Of a stretch of 64,000 nucleotides of DNA, positions 55,728 through 64,000 are shown one piece after another. Origin of the DNA: Akkermansiaceae bacterium (GTDB lineage: Bacteria > Verrucomicrobiota > Verrucomicrobiia > Verrucomicrobiales > Akkermansiaceae); assembly GCA_024233135.1 (NCBI GenBank), contig JACKPZ010000017.1, forward strand, positions 1 to 64,000, read 5' to 3'. Below the pieces are notes generated by a model. It ran no database searches. It saw nothing but the letters and a program-made list of their open reading frames with translations, and was not told the origin of the DNA. Made by a program: the position numbers and the translations under genes. Position 1 is the first letter of the stretch. Each line of letters starts with the position of its first letter.

Positions 55728-57377
55728 ATGCTCACCCTCCTCAAGATCCGCAACCTCGCCCTCGTCGACGAACTCGCGTGGGAACTCGGCCCCGGCCTGA
55801 TCGGCGTCACCGGCGAAACCGGCGCGGGGAAATCGGTGATCGTCGGCGCACTGAAACTCGTGCTCGGCGAGCGCGCTGAAAAGTCGCTCATCCGCACCGG
55901 CGAGGACGCCTGCTCGGTCGAGGCGGTGTTCGAACTCGCCGATCCGCGCGAGGTCAACGCGGTGCTTGAGGACGGCGGATTGCCAGCCTGTGACGACAAC
56001 CAGCTCATCGTCCGCCGCGTCGTCGGCCAATCAGCGAACCGGCAGTTTGTGAACGACTCGCCGGTGACTCTCGCGCTCCTGAAACGCCTCGGCGACCACC
56101 TCGTCGACCTCCACGGACCGCACGATCACCAGTCGCTGCTTTCGCCCGAACGCCAGCTCGCGATGCTCGACGCCTACGCCGGCGCGGAGGAAACCCATGC
56201 GTCGTATCGGAACGCCCACCGCTTGTGGCGGCAGAAGGCGGCGGAACTGGAGGAACTGCGCAGCGCCGAGGCCGCCAGCGAACAGGAACTGGAACTGCTG
56301 CGCCACCAGGTTTCCGAAATCGACGACACCAAGATCAATCCCGACGACGAGCAGGAGCTCGAAGACCGCTGGCGTCGCGCGAACAACGCCAGCCGGCTGT
56401 TGGAAAACGCAGCGGCCGTCACCACCGCGCTCGGCGGCGAGGACGGCATCCTCGACCGGCTCACCGAGCTCCAACGCATCGTCCGCGATCTGGAGAAACT
56501 CGATCCTTCGATCCAAGACCGGATTTCCTCGCTCGAAGGCGCGGTGCTCGACCTGCGTGAACTCGAAGGTTCGATGGCCGATTACGCGGAGGAACTCGAC
56601 ATCGATCCCGCCGAAGCGGCGGCTCTCGAGGAGCGGATGAATCTGCTCGAGTCGTTGAAACGGAAATACGGCCCCTCTCTAACGGACGTGATCGAGCGGC
56701 GCGAACGCGCGGCCGCGCGGCTCGATTCCATCGAGAACCGCGGCGAGAAGCTTGAGGTTCTGGAAAAGGAACTCGGCACCCTCCGCAAGACCGTCGACGA
56801 GGCGGGTAAGAAACTCGGCACCCTCCGCAAGAAAGCGGCGCCGAAGCTCGCCAAGGAGATCGCCGGCCAGTTGAAGGATCTCGGTTTCAAGCAGTCGTCT
56901 TTCGAATCGCCGCTTCAAGCGCTGATCGAACCCGGCCCCCAAGGCTGCGAGGCGGTTGAGTTTCTCTTCGGCCCCAATCCCGGCGAGCCGCTCCAGCCAT
57001 TGCGCCAAATCGCGTCGTCCGGCGAGATCAGCCGCGTGATGCTGGCGGTGAAATCCGCTCTGGCCGATCAAGACGCCACACCGCTGATGGTCTTCGACGA
57101 GATCGACGCGAACGTCGGCGGCGAGGTCGCGCGCGCCGTCGGCCGCAAGATGGCCGCGCTGGGAACCCGCCACCAGGTGGTGGCCATCACCCACTTTCCC
57201 CAGGTCGCCGCCACCGCGGCGCACCACTTTGTGGTCGAAAAAGAGGTCTCCGGCGGACGCACCCGCTCGCGCTTGTTTCCCGTGGCGGGCGAGACTCGCA
57301 TTCAGGAACTCGTCCGCATGCTCGGCGGCGGAGGCGAACAAGCGCGCGCAATGGCGGCGTCGCTGCTGAATGGTTAG
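55728..57377 (+). CDS. recN: DNA repair protein RecN
   Basis: 549 aa from ATG 55728. SMC-like ATPase of double-strand break repair: Walker A GETGAGKS at 29-36, long coiled coil of Glu/Leu/Arg residues (about 160-370), and the C-terminal ABC parts: IASSGEISRVMLA signature and FDEIDANVGG Walker B. Size fits the family (550-560). Its stop is followed by an inverted-repeat region and a toxin-antitoxin pair on the other strand. Confidence 0.95.
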   Translation: MLTLLKIRNLALVDELAWELGPGLIGVTGETGAGKSVIVGALKLVLGERAEKSLIRTGEDACSVEAVFELADPREVNAVLEDGGLPACDDNQLIVRRVVGQSANRQFVNDSPVTLALLKRLGDHLVDLHGPHDHQSLLSPERQLAMLDAYAGAEETHASYRNAHRLWRQKAAELEELRSAEAASEQELELLRHQVSEIDDTKINPDDEQELEDRWRRANNASRLLENAAAVTTALGGEDGILDRLTELQRIVRDLEKLDPSIQDRISSLEGAVLDLRELEGSMADYAEELDIDPAEAAALEERMNLLESLKRKYGPSLTDVIERRERAAARLDSIENRGEKLEVLEKELGTLRKTVDEAGKKLGTLRKKAAPKLAKEIAGQLKDLGFKQSSFESPLQALIEPGPQGCEAVEFLFGPNPGEPLQPLRQIASSGEISRVMLAVKSALADQDATPLMVFDEIDANVGGEVARAVGRKMAALGTRHQVVAITHFPQVAATAAHHFVVEKEVSGGRTRSRLFPVAGETRIQELVRMLGGGGEQARAMAASLLNG

Positions 57378-57489
57378 GAAGTGGATGCCTCAGGCAGCCA
57401 TGGCGAGGGCCATCGCTCCAGGAATGGAGCCACTCAACGTATCCTGCCGCGCATCGTGTTTTGGGATTTTGGCAAGGCGTCGCAGCGAA

Positions 57490-57563
57490 TGTGGCCGGGC
57501 CTTCCAGGCCCGTAGCCGAGCTTTCTGGAACCGATGGCTACGGGCCTGGAAGGCCCGGCCACA
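57490..57563. repeat. long inverted repeat, 28-bp perfect arms
   Basis: Arms 57490-57517 and 57536-57563 are exact inverted copies (28/28) around an 18-base spacer. Each arm also contains its own small palindrome (GGGCCTTCCAGGCCC), so it can fold as a cruciform or as two stem-loops. It looks like a BIME/REP pair or a MITE end-to-end unit, unrelated in sequence to the AAGGAGG units at 40921. It lies between convergent recN and the RES gene, the usual place for such elements. Confidence 0.85.
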
Positions 57564-57589
57564 GGTGCGGCACCTCCAACGCACCAGAA

Positions 57590-58069
57590 TCACGATTTGT
57601 GAAGCGCGACCGTAGAAACACCCAGCCGCGCATCGAACAGAAACCGCTGCGGCGCGCTGATCTCCAGATTCCGGAAATCCGGATGCCGCGGATTGACCAA
57701 CAGCGTGTGCTCCGCGGGCACGACGACGCTCGGGAGTTTGAGGCAAGGCGAACCCGCTCTCTTCAACCACGCGGCACCAAGGATCCTCGCACCACGTGAG
57801 GACGGAAGTTCGGCCCAATCGCTGGGCAGTTCGGACACCATCTCGATGAGAGCATCCGGAACCGTCACCTCGATGATCCGCCAGTCCAGCTTCAAGATTT
57901 CACGCGGCGCATGGACGACGATCTCCAGCATCGCCAGAGCCCTCGACTCCGCCAGATAGACCGCGGCGAGTCCCTCCGGATTCCATCGCCCGCCGTGAAT
58001 GCGCGCGCCTTCGCCGTCCATCGCCGTTTCCGCCCAGCGGGCCTGCACGATACGGAAGTAGCGGGCCAT
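57590..58069 (-). CDS. RES-domain toxin
   Basis: 159 aa. RES domain: Arg23-x2-Gly-Gly-Arg28-Trp in ARIHGGRWNPEG, AVYLAES (Tyr and Glu/Ser) and the closing NPRHPDFRNLEISAPQRFLFD. RES toxins are NAD+-degrading ADP-ribosyltransferase-like enzymes whose activity is held by the Xre-type antitoxin encoded just upstream (3 bp). The pair lies between two housekeeping genes and next to a repeat. Sequence supports the family; toxicity is inferred. Confidence 0.88.
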   Translation of the reverse strand: MARYFRIVQARWAETAMDGEGARIHGGRWNPEGLAAVYLAESRALAMLEIVVHAPREILKLDWRIIEVTVPDALIEMVSELPSDWAELPSSRGARILGAAWLKRAGSPCLKLPSVVVPAEHTLLVNPRHPDFRNLEISAPQRFLFDARLGVSTVALHKS

Positions 58070-58072
58070 GGC

Positions 58073-58480
58073 TCACGAAAACACGCCGTGCTCGATGCGA
58101 CCGAGTAGCGCCTCGACCTCGCGGGCACCCACTTCCGTATCCGCGAAGTCCAGCGGCAACTCGCCACCGAACGCGTGCGCCGGAGATGACAGCCACGAAC
58201 GCGCGCCGTCCTCACCGCCCAGTGCCTCCGAGGCGCGGGAAAACAACCGTGCGTAGCGCACCAACCGGTCCGACTCCGTCCGGTCCAGATAGCCCGCTTT
58301 CTTCCGGCGGTGCAGCGTGGCGCGCGACATCCCAAGCAATGCGGCCATTCGCTCCTCGGTGAGTCCGAGCAGGAGGCGCAAGGCCTCGAATTCCACCATG
58401 TGCAGCCCGTCCCTCACTTTGCGGATGACGTAAGGAGCCTCCGGTTCGCGCAGAACATTCTCGTCACCCTCTTGATTCAT
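58073..58480 (-). CDS. Xre/MbcA/ParS-type antitoxin
   Basis: 135 aa from ATG 58480. Helix-turn-helix at about 38-62 (LLGLTEERMAALLGMSRATL, then HRRKKAG) and a C-terminal toxin-binding part (DUF2384-like) ending FADTEVGAREVEALLGRIEH. Binds and neutralises the RES toxin and represses the operon. The start was set here because 12 codons upstream look non-coding and a purine-rich GGAGGAA precedes it. Confidence 0.86.
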   Translation of the reverse strand: MNQEGDENVLREPEAPYVIRKVRDGLHMVEFEALRLLLGLTEERMAALLGMSRATLHRRKKAGYLDRTESDRLVRYARLFSRASEALGGEDGARSWLSSPAHAFGGELPLDFADTEVGAREVEALLGRIEHGVFS

Positions 58481-58516
58481 ATGATACAAACTATTCCTCC
58501 ATTTGCAACACATCAA

Positions 58517-58555
58517 GCAAAAAGAAAGCCGCCCGGGAAAGACCCGGACGGCTTT
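58517..58555 (-). terminator. rho-independent terminator of ahcY
   Basis: Stem AAAGCCGcCCGGG / CCCGGaCGGCTTT (58525-58537 and 58543-58555), thirteen pairs with one mismatch and a five-base loop, followed in the minus direction by CTTTTTG. Placed 12 bp after the ahcY stop. Confidence 0.88.
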
Positions 58556-58567
58556 GAAACCGAGCGA

Positions 58568-59998
58568 TCAATAACGGTAGTGATCCGGCTTATACGGACC
58601 TTCCTGCGGCACGCCGATGTAGTCGGCCTGCTCGGGGGTCAGCTTGGTGAGCTTGGCGCCGATCTTCTCGAGGTGGAGGCGGGCGACCTCCTCGTCGAGG
58701 TGTTTCGGCAGCACCTTCACTTCGCCGGGCTTGTAGGAGTCCTTGTTCTTCCAGAGGTCGATCTGGGCGAGCGTCTGGTTGGTGAAGCTGTTGGACATCA
58801 CGAAACTCGGGTGGCCGGTGGCGCAGCCGAGGTTCACAAGACGGCCTTCCGCAAGCATGTAGAGACTGTTTCCGGTCGGGAACGTGTATTTGTCCACCTG
58901 CGGCTTGATGTTCGTCCGGGTGACGCCTTCCGCCTCGTTGAGCTTGTCGATCTGGATCTCGTTGTCGAAGTGGCCGATGTTACAAACAATGGCCTGGTCC
59001 TTCATCTTCTCCATGTGCTCGAGGCGGATGATGTTGTAGTTGCCGGTGGTGGTGACGTAGATGTCGCCCCAGCCGAGGGTGTCCTCGACGGTGAGCACGC
59101 GGAAACCTTCCATCGCCGCCTGCAGCGCGCAGATCGGGTCGACCTCGGTGACGACCACCTGGGCGCCTTGTCCGCGCATCGCCTGGGCGCAGCCCTTGCC
59201 GACGTCGCCGTAGCCGCAGACCACGGCCACCTTGCCGGAGATCATCACGTCGGTGGCGCGCTTGATGCCGTCGACGAGCGACTCGCGGCAGCCGTAGAGG
59301 TTGTCGAACTTCGACTTGGTGACCGAGTCGTTCACGTTGATGGCGGGAACCAGCAGCGTGCCGGCCTTGGCCATCTGATAGAGGCGGTGGACGCCGGTGG
59401 TGGTTTCCTCGGAAACGCCCTTCCAGTCCTTCACCATCTTGCCGAAGATGCCCGGCTGCTCCGCGGCGATTTGCTTGAGCAGGTCCTTGATGACCTTCAC
59501 CTCGTGGTTGTCCGACGGGGTGTTCACCCAGTCCGATCCGTTCTCCATCTCGTATCCCTTGTGAATGAGCAGGGTCGCGTCGCCACCGTCATCGACGATG
59601 AGCTCCGGGCCGAATCCGCCCGGGAATTGGAGCGCCTGCCAGGTGCACCACCAATACTCCTCAAGCGTTTCGCCCTTCCAGGCGAACACCGGGATGCCGG
59701 CGGCGGCGATCGCAGCGGCGGCGTGGTCCTGGGTTGAGAAGATGTTGCAGGAAACCCAACGCACGTCGGCACCGAGCTCCTTGAGGGTCTCGATCAGGAC
59801 GGCGGTCTGGATGGTCATGTGCAACGAGCCCATGATCCGAACGCCGGCGAGCGGCTTCTCAGGGCCATACTTGGCGCGGGTGGCCATCAGGCCGGGCATT
59901 TCGTGCTCGGCGATTTCGATTTCCTTGCGGCCGAAATCGGCCAGTCCGATGTCACGGACCTTGTAATCTTGGACGGGGGGTTCGGCGACGGCTGTCAT
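58568..59998 (-). CDS. ahcY: S-adenosylhomocysteine hydrolase
   Basis: 476 aa. Splits S-adenosylhomocysteine to homocysteine and adenosine using bound NAD+, relieving product inhibition of methyltransferases. Signatures: GSLHMTIQTAVLIETLKELG, SCNIFSTQDHAAAAIA, GKVAVVCGYGDVGKGCAQ (NAD site GxGxxG) and the C-terminal PDHYRY tail. Lies 27 bp after metK in the same direction; together they run the SAM cycle. Long insertion typical of the 470-aa class. Confidence 0.96.
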   Translation of the reverse strand: MTAVAEPPVQDYKVRDIGLADFGRKEIEIAEHEMPGLMATRAKYGPEKPLAGVRIMGSLHMTIQTAVLIETLKELGADVRWVSCNIFSTQDHAAAAIAAAGIPVFAWKGETLEEYWWCTWQALQFPGGFGPELIVDDGGDATLLIHKGYEMENGSDWVNTPSDNHEVKVIKDLLKQIAAEQPGIFGKMVKDWKGVSEETTTGVHRLYQMAKAGTLLVPAINVNDSVTKSKFDNLYGCRESLVDGIKRATDVMISGKVAVVCGYGDVGKGCAQAMRGQGAQVVVTEVDPICALQAAMEGFRVLTVEDTLGWGDIYVTTTGNYNIIRLEHMEKMKDQAIVCNIGHFDNEIQIDKLNEAEGVTRTNIKPQVDKYTFPTGNSLYMLAEGRLVNLGCATGHPSFVMSNSFTNQTLAQIDLWKNKDSYKPGEVKVLPKHLDEEVARLHLEKIGAKLTKLTPEQADYIGVPQEGPYKPDHYRY

Positions 59999-60025
59999 CG
60001 TTTCGTTTCTTGTTAGGTTGTTCGG

Positions 60026-61222
<1,197 letters not shown>

Positions 61223-61239
61223 GGGGTTCGTGATTTTTC

Positions 61240-61267
61240 GTATCGTCAAATCGTGATTCGTTGATAC
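61240..61267. promoter_or_regulatory. 28-bp palindrome, probable operator for metK and the regulator
   Basis: Between the divergent metK (start 61222) and regulator (61280) genes. The segment is symmetric at 20 of 28 positions: GTATC..C.AATC..GATT.G..GATAC. Position, length and symmetry fit a dimeric ArsR-type binding site that controls both directions. No -35/-10 pair is clear. Confidence 0.6.
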
Positions 61268-61279
61268 TTTCGGCCCGCC

Positions 61280-62197
61280 ATGACGTCAATGCTCAAATCC
61301 CTGAAACTGATTTCCGATCCCACGCGATTGCGGATCTTGATGCTGGTGGCGGAAGAAGCGCTTTCGGTGGCGGAGCTGCAGGAAGTCCTCGGCATGGGGC
61401 AGAGCCGGATTTCCACCCAGCTTTCCCAGCTCAAGGCGGAAGGACTCGTCCAGGACGAACGCAGCGGGAAAAACAACATGTATGCCTGCACCGCCGCACC
61501 GGACCTCATGGAGGTGGCAAGGCGGGCCGCGGACGAATTGGACGAAGTCGCCGCGGACCGTGCCGCGCTTCGTCACCTGCTGCGGAAGCGCAAGGACACG
61601 GCGAGGGCGTATTTCGATGAACTGGCGGGACGTTTCGGCAAGGACTACGTGCCCGGCCGCTCGTGGAAGGCCCTCGCCGAGGCGCTCATCAAGGTGCTCA
61701 ACTATCAGGTCGTCGCTGACCTCGGAGCTGGCGAGGGCACCCTAGCGCAGTTGCTCGCGCAGCGTGCGAACAAGGTCATCGCCGTGGATCTTTCGCCGAA
61801 GATGGTCGAGTTCGGCCAGTCGCTCGCGAAACAGAACGGCCTCGCGAATCTCGAATACCGCCTCGGCGACATCGAGACACCGCCCATCGAGGACGAAACG
61901 CTCGACCTCGCCATTCTCAGCCAGGCCCTCCACCACGCGGAGCACCCGCAGAAGGCATTGGACGCCGCTTTCCGCACGTTGAAACCCGGAGGGCGTCTGA
62001 TCGTGCTCGATCTCCTCCAGCACAATTTCGACGAAGCCCGTAAACTCTATGCCGACCGCTGGCTCGGTTTTTCCGAAAGCGATCTCGCTGCGATGATGGA
62101 GAAGGCGGGCTTCGAAAGCATCGAAACCATCATCGCCGACAAGGAAGCGGCCGCGCCGCACTTCCAGACGCTGTTGGGGATCGGGGTGAAGGCGTGA
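61280..62197 (+). CDS. ArsR-family regulator fused to SAM methyltransferase domain (SahR-like)
   Basis: 305 aa. N-terminal winged helix (about 1-90: ISDPTRLRILMLVAEEALSV, QSRISTQLSQLKAEGLV) and a C-terminal class I methyltransferase (about 125-305) with VADLGAGEGTLAQLL (147-153 DLGAGEG), AVDLSPKMVEF, and PGGRLIVLDLLQH. Such fusions use SAM or SAH as effector; divergence from metK-ahcY supports the SahR-type role, a repressor of the SAM cycle. It is not likely to methylate a large substrate; that is inference. Confidence 0.83.
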   Translation: MTSMLKSLKLISDPTRLRILMLVAEEALSVAELQEVLGMGQSRISTQLSQLKAEGLVQDERSGKNNMYACTAAPDLMEVARRAADELDEVAADRAALRHLLRKRKDTARAYFDELAGRFGKDYVPGRSWKALAEALIKVLNYQVVADLGAGEGTLAQLLAQRANKVIAVDLSPKMVEFGQSLAKQNGLANLEYRLGDIETPPIEDETLDLAILSQALHHAEHPQKALDAAFRTLKPGGRLIVLDLLQHNFDEARKLYADRWLGFSESDLAAMMEKAGFESIETIIADKEAAAPHFQTLLGIGVKA

Positions 62198-63179
62198 TCA
62201 GGTGGCCGGAGCGAGGCGCTGGAGGAGCAGCGCGGCAACGAAAGCCAGAGGCGGCACGCAGAACATCGCGATCGACATTGGGTCGTTCCAAAGAAGCCGC
62301 GGCGTGTTCAGTTCAAGAGAGGAAAGCGACATCGGAAGCAAGAGAACCCAGTCCAACAAGGGAAATCCCGCAAGCAGTCCGGAGACATATCGCGCAACAG
62401 GCGTCCTCAACCTTGATCCGCAGTATCCATACCAGCCAATCATCGGAACAGGCGCGACGAACAACAGCCAGGAGATCTCCCCTGTCACCATCTGTCCAAA
62501 AGCCATTGGCGCGAGCAGGCAAAGCACCGAGATCACAAATAGCGTCGTTGAGGAGTCTCCGTCTCCCTCCGTCGTTGGTCGAGATTCGTTCCGGGCCCGG
62601 ATCGAAAGAGCCATTGTATAGAAAATCAACGCGCAGCCCGGAAACGCAGAGGAAAAGCAGACCACCCAAGGTTTGCCCGGGGCTTGCAAAACCCAAAGCA
62701 CCAAGAAACGGAAGCGCGCCGCGGCAGAACCCCATCGGCACCACCGACCACACCGCCCGCTTGTGGACCCAAGTGTAGAGCAAGACACTCACCACAACCA
62801 CCAAGACAGCCGGCCAGGTCATCGGATTCGCCAGTAGAGCCAGCGAAACACCGACAAGAAGACAGCCAACCGCGGAGGCAAGATAGCTCACTCTTTGGAA
62901 CAATCCCCTCGGCAATGCCCTTTCCGTGCGATTGCGGAGATCCCAATCGAAATCCTTCCAATCATTCAGAAAGCATCCACCCAGATAGAGCGAACATGCG
63001 CCCGCCACCAGCAGCAGCGTCGGCATCATGGGAACCGGTGTGAAATCCGGCCGATTCGGATCTGATTCAAACATCACAATCCCAAACGCCACCCCGACCC
63101 ACACATTGCTCACCACGCTCGGCAGGTTCGCGACGCGCATGGTGGCGAGCAGGGCGCGGAGTTTCCCGGGAGGGGTCAT
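62198..63179 (-). pseudogene. UbiA-family prenyltransferase broken by a +1 frameshift
   Basis: Starts at ATG 63179 (overlapping the previous gene's TGA) and reads UbiA-like: LPSVVSNVWVGVAFGIVM, GGCFLNDWKDFDWDLRNRTE (first Asp motif NDWxDxxxD), then GFCRGALPFLGALGF. Near 62636-62642 the frame breaks in a GGGC run and the rest continues one base off as CALIFYTMALSIRARNESR with hydrophobic helices to a stop at 62198. Total length 982 bases, one more than a multiple of three, fitting a single inserted base. Family: membrane prenyl/aryl transferases. A sequencing error cannot be excluded. Confidence 0.78.
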
Positions 63180-64000
63180 GAGGTGGCTTTCCGGATCTTT
63201 GCAGCGAAGTGGTGTTTGGAAAACGCGATCTTCTCGTAGTGCCCCGCTCCGGGGTTCTCCTTGTGTTGTTTCACCACCGGTTCGAGGCGGCGCAGGAGGC
63301 CGATGCCGTTGGCCATCTGGATGGCGAGGCCGGGCCGGGCGTTGACCTCGATCATGAGCGGGCCGATCTCCTCGTCGATCATCAGGTCCACGCCGAGGTA
63401 TCCGAGGCCGGTCATTTCCTGGCAGGTCACGGCGATGTCTAGGATCTTGTTCCACTCGGGCATCTGGATGCCGATGAGATCCACTCCGGTATCCGGGTGC
63501 TTGGTGACGGGCTTGCCGTGGTGAACGGCCCGCACGGTGACACCCGTCGCGATGTCGATGCCGATGCCGAGCGCGCCCTGATGGAGGTTCGCGCGGCCGT
63601 CGGACTCCTTGGTGGCGGCCCTCAGCATCGCCATCACCGGATAACCGTGCAGCATCACGCAGCGGATGTCCGGCGCGCCTTGGTAACTGAGGTCGGTCAG
63701 CAACTTCGCCGGCCGCACGCGGTATTCGACGAGCGCGCAGTCCCTCTGGCCACCGAGGCTGAAGAGGCCGGCGAGGATGTTGGAAACATGGTGGCGGATC
63801 TCGTCGCGGGTCAGCACGGCACCGCTCGGCTTGATGAAAAGATCCCCTTCCCGCTCGTCGATGACGAGCACACCCTTGCCTCCGGAGCCGCGGCTCGGCT
63901 TGATGACGAACGAATATCTTTTGTCGAGGATGCGCTCGATCCTGGATGCGTCGTGCGGCGTGCGGATGACTGCGAAGGTTTCCGGAACCGACAGCCCTTC
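63176..64000 (-). CDS. alpha-L-glutamate ligase-like ATP-grasp protein (partial)
   Basis: 275 residues to the window edge, start missing. ATP-grasp features: FVIKPSRGSGGKGVLVID (nucleotide-binding Gly-rich loop), RPAKLLTDLSYQGAPDIRC, IQMPEWNKILDIAV and MIEVNARPGLAIQMANG (metal-binding Glu/Asn). Close to the RimK-related glutamate-ligase-like family that often pairs with a transglutaminase-like membrane protein. Its TGA overlaps the ATG of the UbiA gene, so the two are coupled. Confidence 0.85.
   Translation of the reverse strand, partial: EGLSVPETFAVIRTPHDASRIERILDKRYSFVIKPSRGSGGKGVLVIDEREGDLFIKPSGAVLTRDEIRHHVSNILAGLFSLGGQRDCALVEYRVRPAKLLTDLSYQGAPDIRCVMLHGYPVMAMLRAATKESDGRANLHQGALGIGIDIATGVTVRAVHHGKPVTKHPDTGVDLIGIQMPEWNKILDIAVTCQEMTGLGYLGVDLMIDEEIGPLMIEVNARPGLAIQMANGIGLLRRLEPVVKQHKENPGAGHYEKIAFSKHHFAAKIRKATS

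Overview
This 64-kb window is high-GC DNA that looks like a chromosome segment of a Verrucomicrobium (order Verrucomicrobiales, Luteolibacter/Haloferula-like). That is an inference from family content, not a database match: a pilin-like cassette of the Verru_Chthon type, a secreted S1 sulfatase, a ThuA-domain protein overlapping a very large PVC-type heme-binding CxxCH protein, Tat-exported sugar isomerase-like and DUF2202 proteins, a two-component system and core genes typical of the phylum. Many start codons follow pyrimidine-rich leaders rather than a Shine-Dalgarno box. I recognise no rRNA, tRNA, CRISPR array, prophage or intact insertion sequence. Counting one decayed transposase gene, no stretch above 300 bases lacks a gene.

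Layout. 1-1525: end of a secreted pilin-like cassette on the minus strand. 1600-10442: galE, a Tyr/Gly-rich lipoprotein, a rhomboid protease, an isolated nuoB-nuoC pair, mfd and a sulfatase. 10608-16128: a response regulator/histidine kinase pair convergent with three exported Gly/Lys-rich proteins, two of them ferritin-like DUF2202 proteins; then a c-heme lipoprotein with a membrane rhodanese. 16229-24907: an IscA-type protein, rpoD with a histone-like tail, an Hsp33-like protein, an SLC13/RCK permease, metG and a ThuA protein. 24904-40915: the SGNH/beta-propeller/cytochrome c protein, rsmH, a TPR protein with a worn-out trypsin fold, nadE, large secreted or membrane proteins, an MFS carrier, an ankyrin protein, an FtsB-like protein, a cobalamin adenosyltransferase, queE and a HAD phosphatase.

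40921-42348 is the most plastic part. REP-like palindromes bracket a decayed REP-associated tyrosine transposase, followed by a damaged TM2-domain gene and another inverted repeat. 42348-45868 is a small polyketide-like locus: an AMP-ligase-like gene divergent from a ketosynthase and its chain-length-factor-like partner. 45874-57377 holds a CII-like regulator, an RDD protein, an M48 protease, an aldo/keto reductase, a squalene/phytoene synthase-like enzyme, a PAS-PAS-PP2C phosphatase, an SDR, a TIM-barrel protein and recN.

57490-64000 carries a perfect 28-bp-arm inverted repeat, a RES/Xre-type toxin-antitoxin pair, and metK-ahcY ending in a good hairpin terminator. metK is divergent from an ArsR-methyltransferase fusion across a 28-bp palindrome that is a good operator candidate; together they look like a self-regulated S-adenosylmethionine cycle. 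The window ends with a UbiA-family gene broken by a one-base insertion and a partial glutamate-ligase-like ATP-grasp gene.
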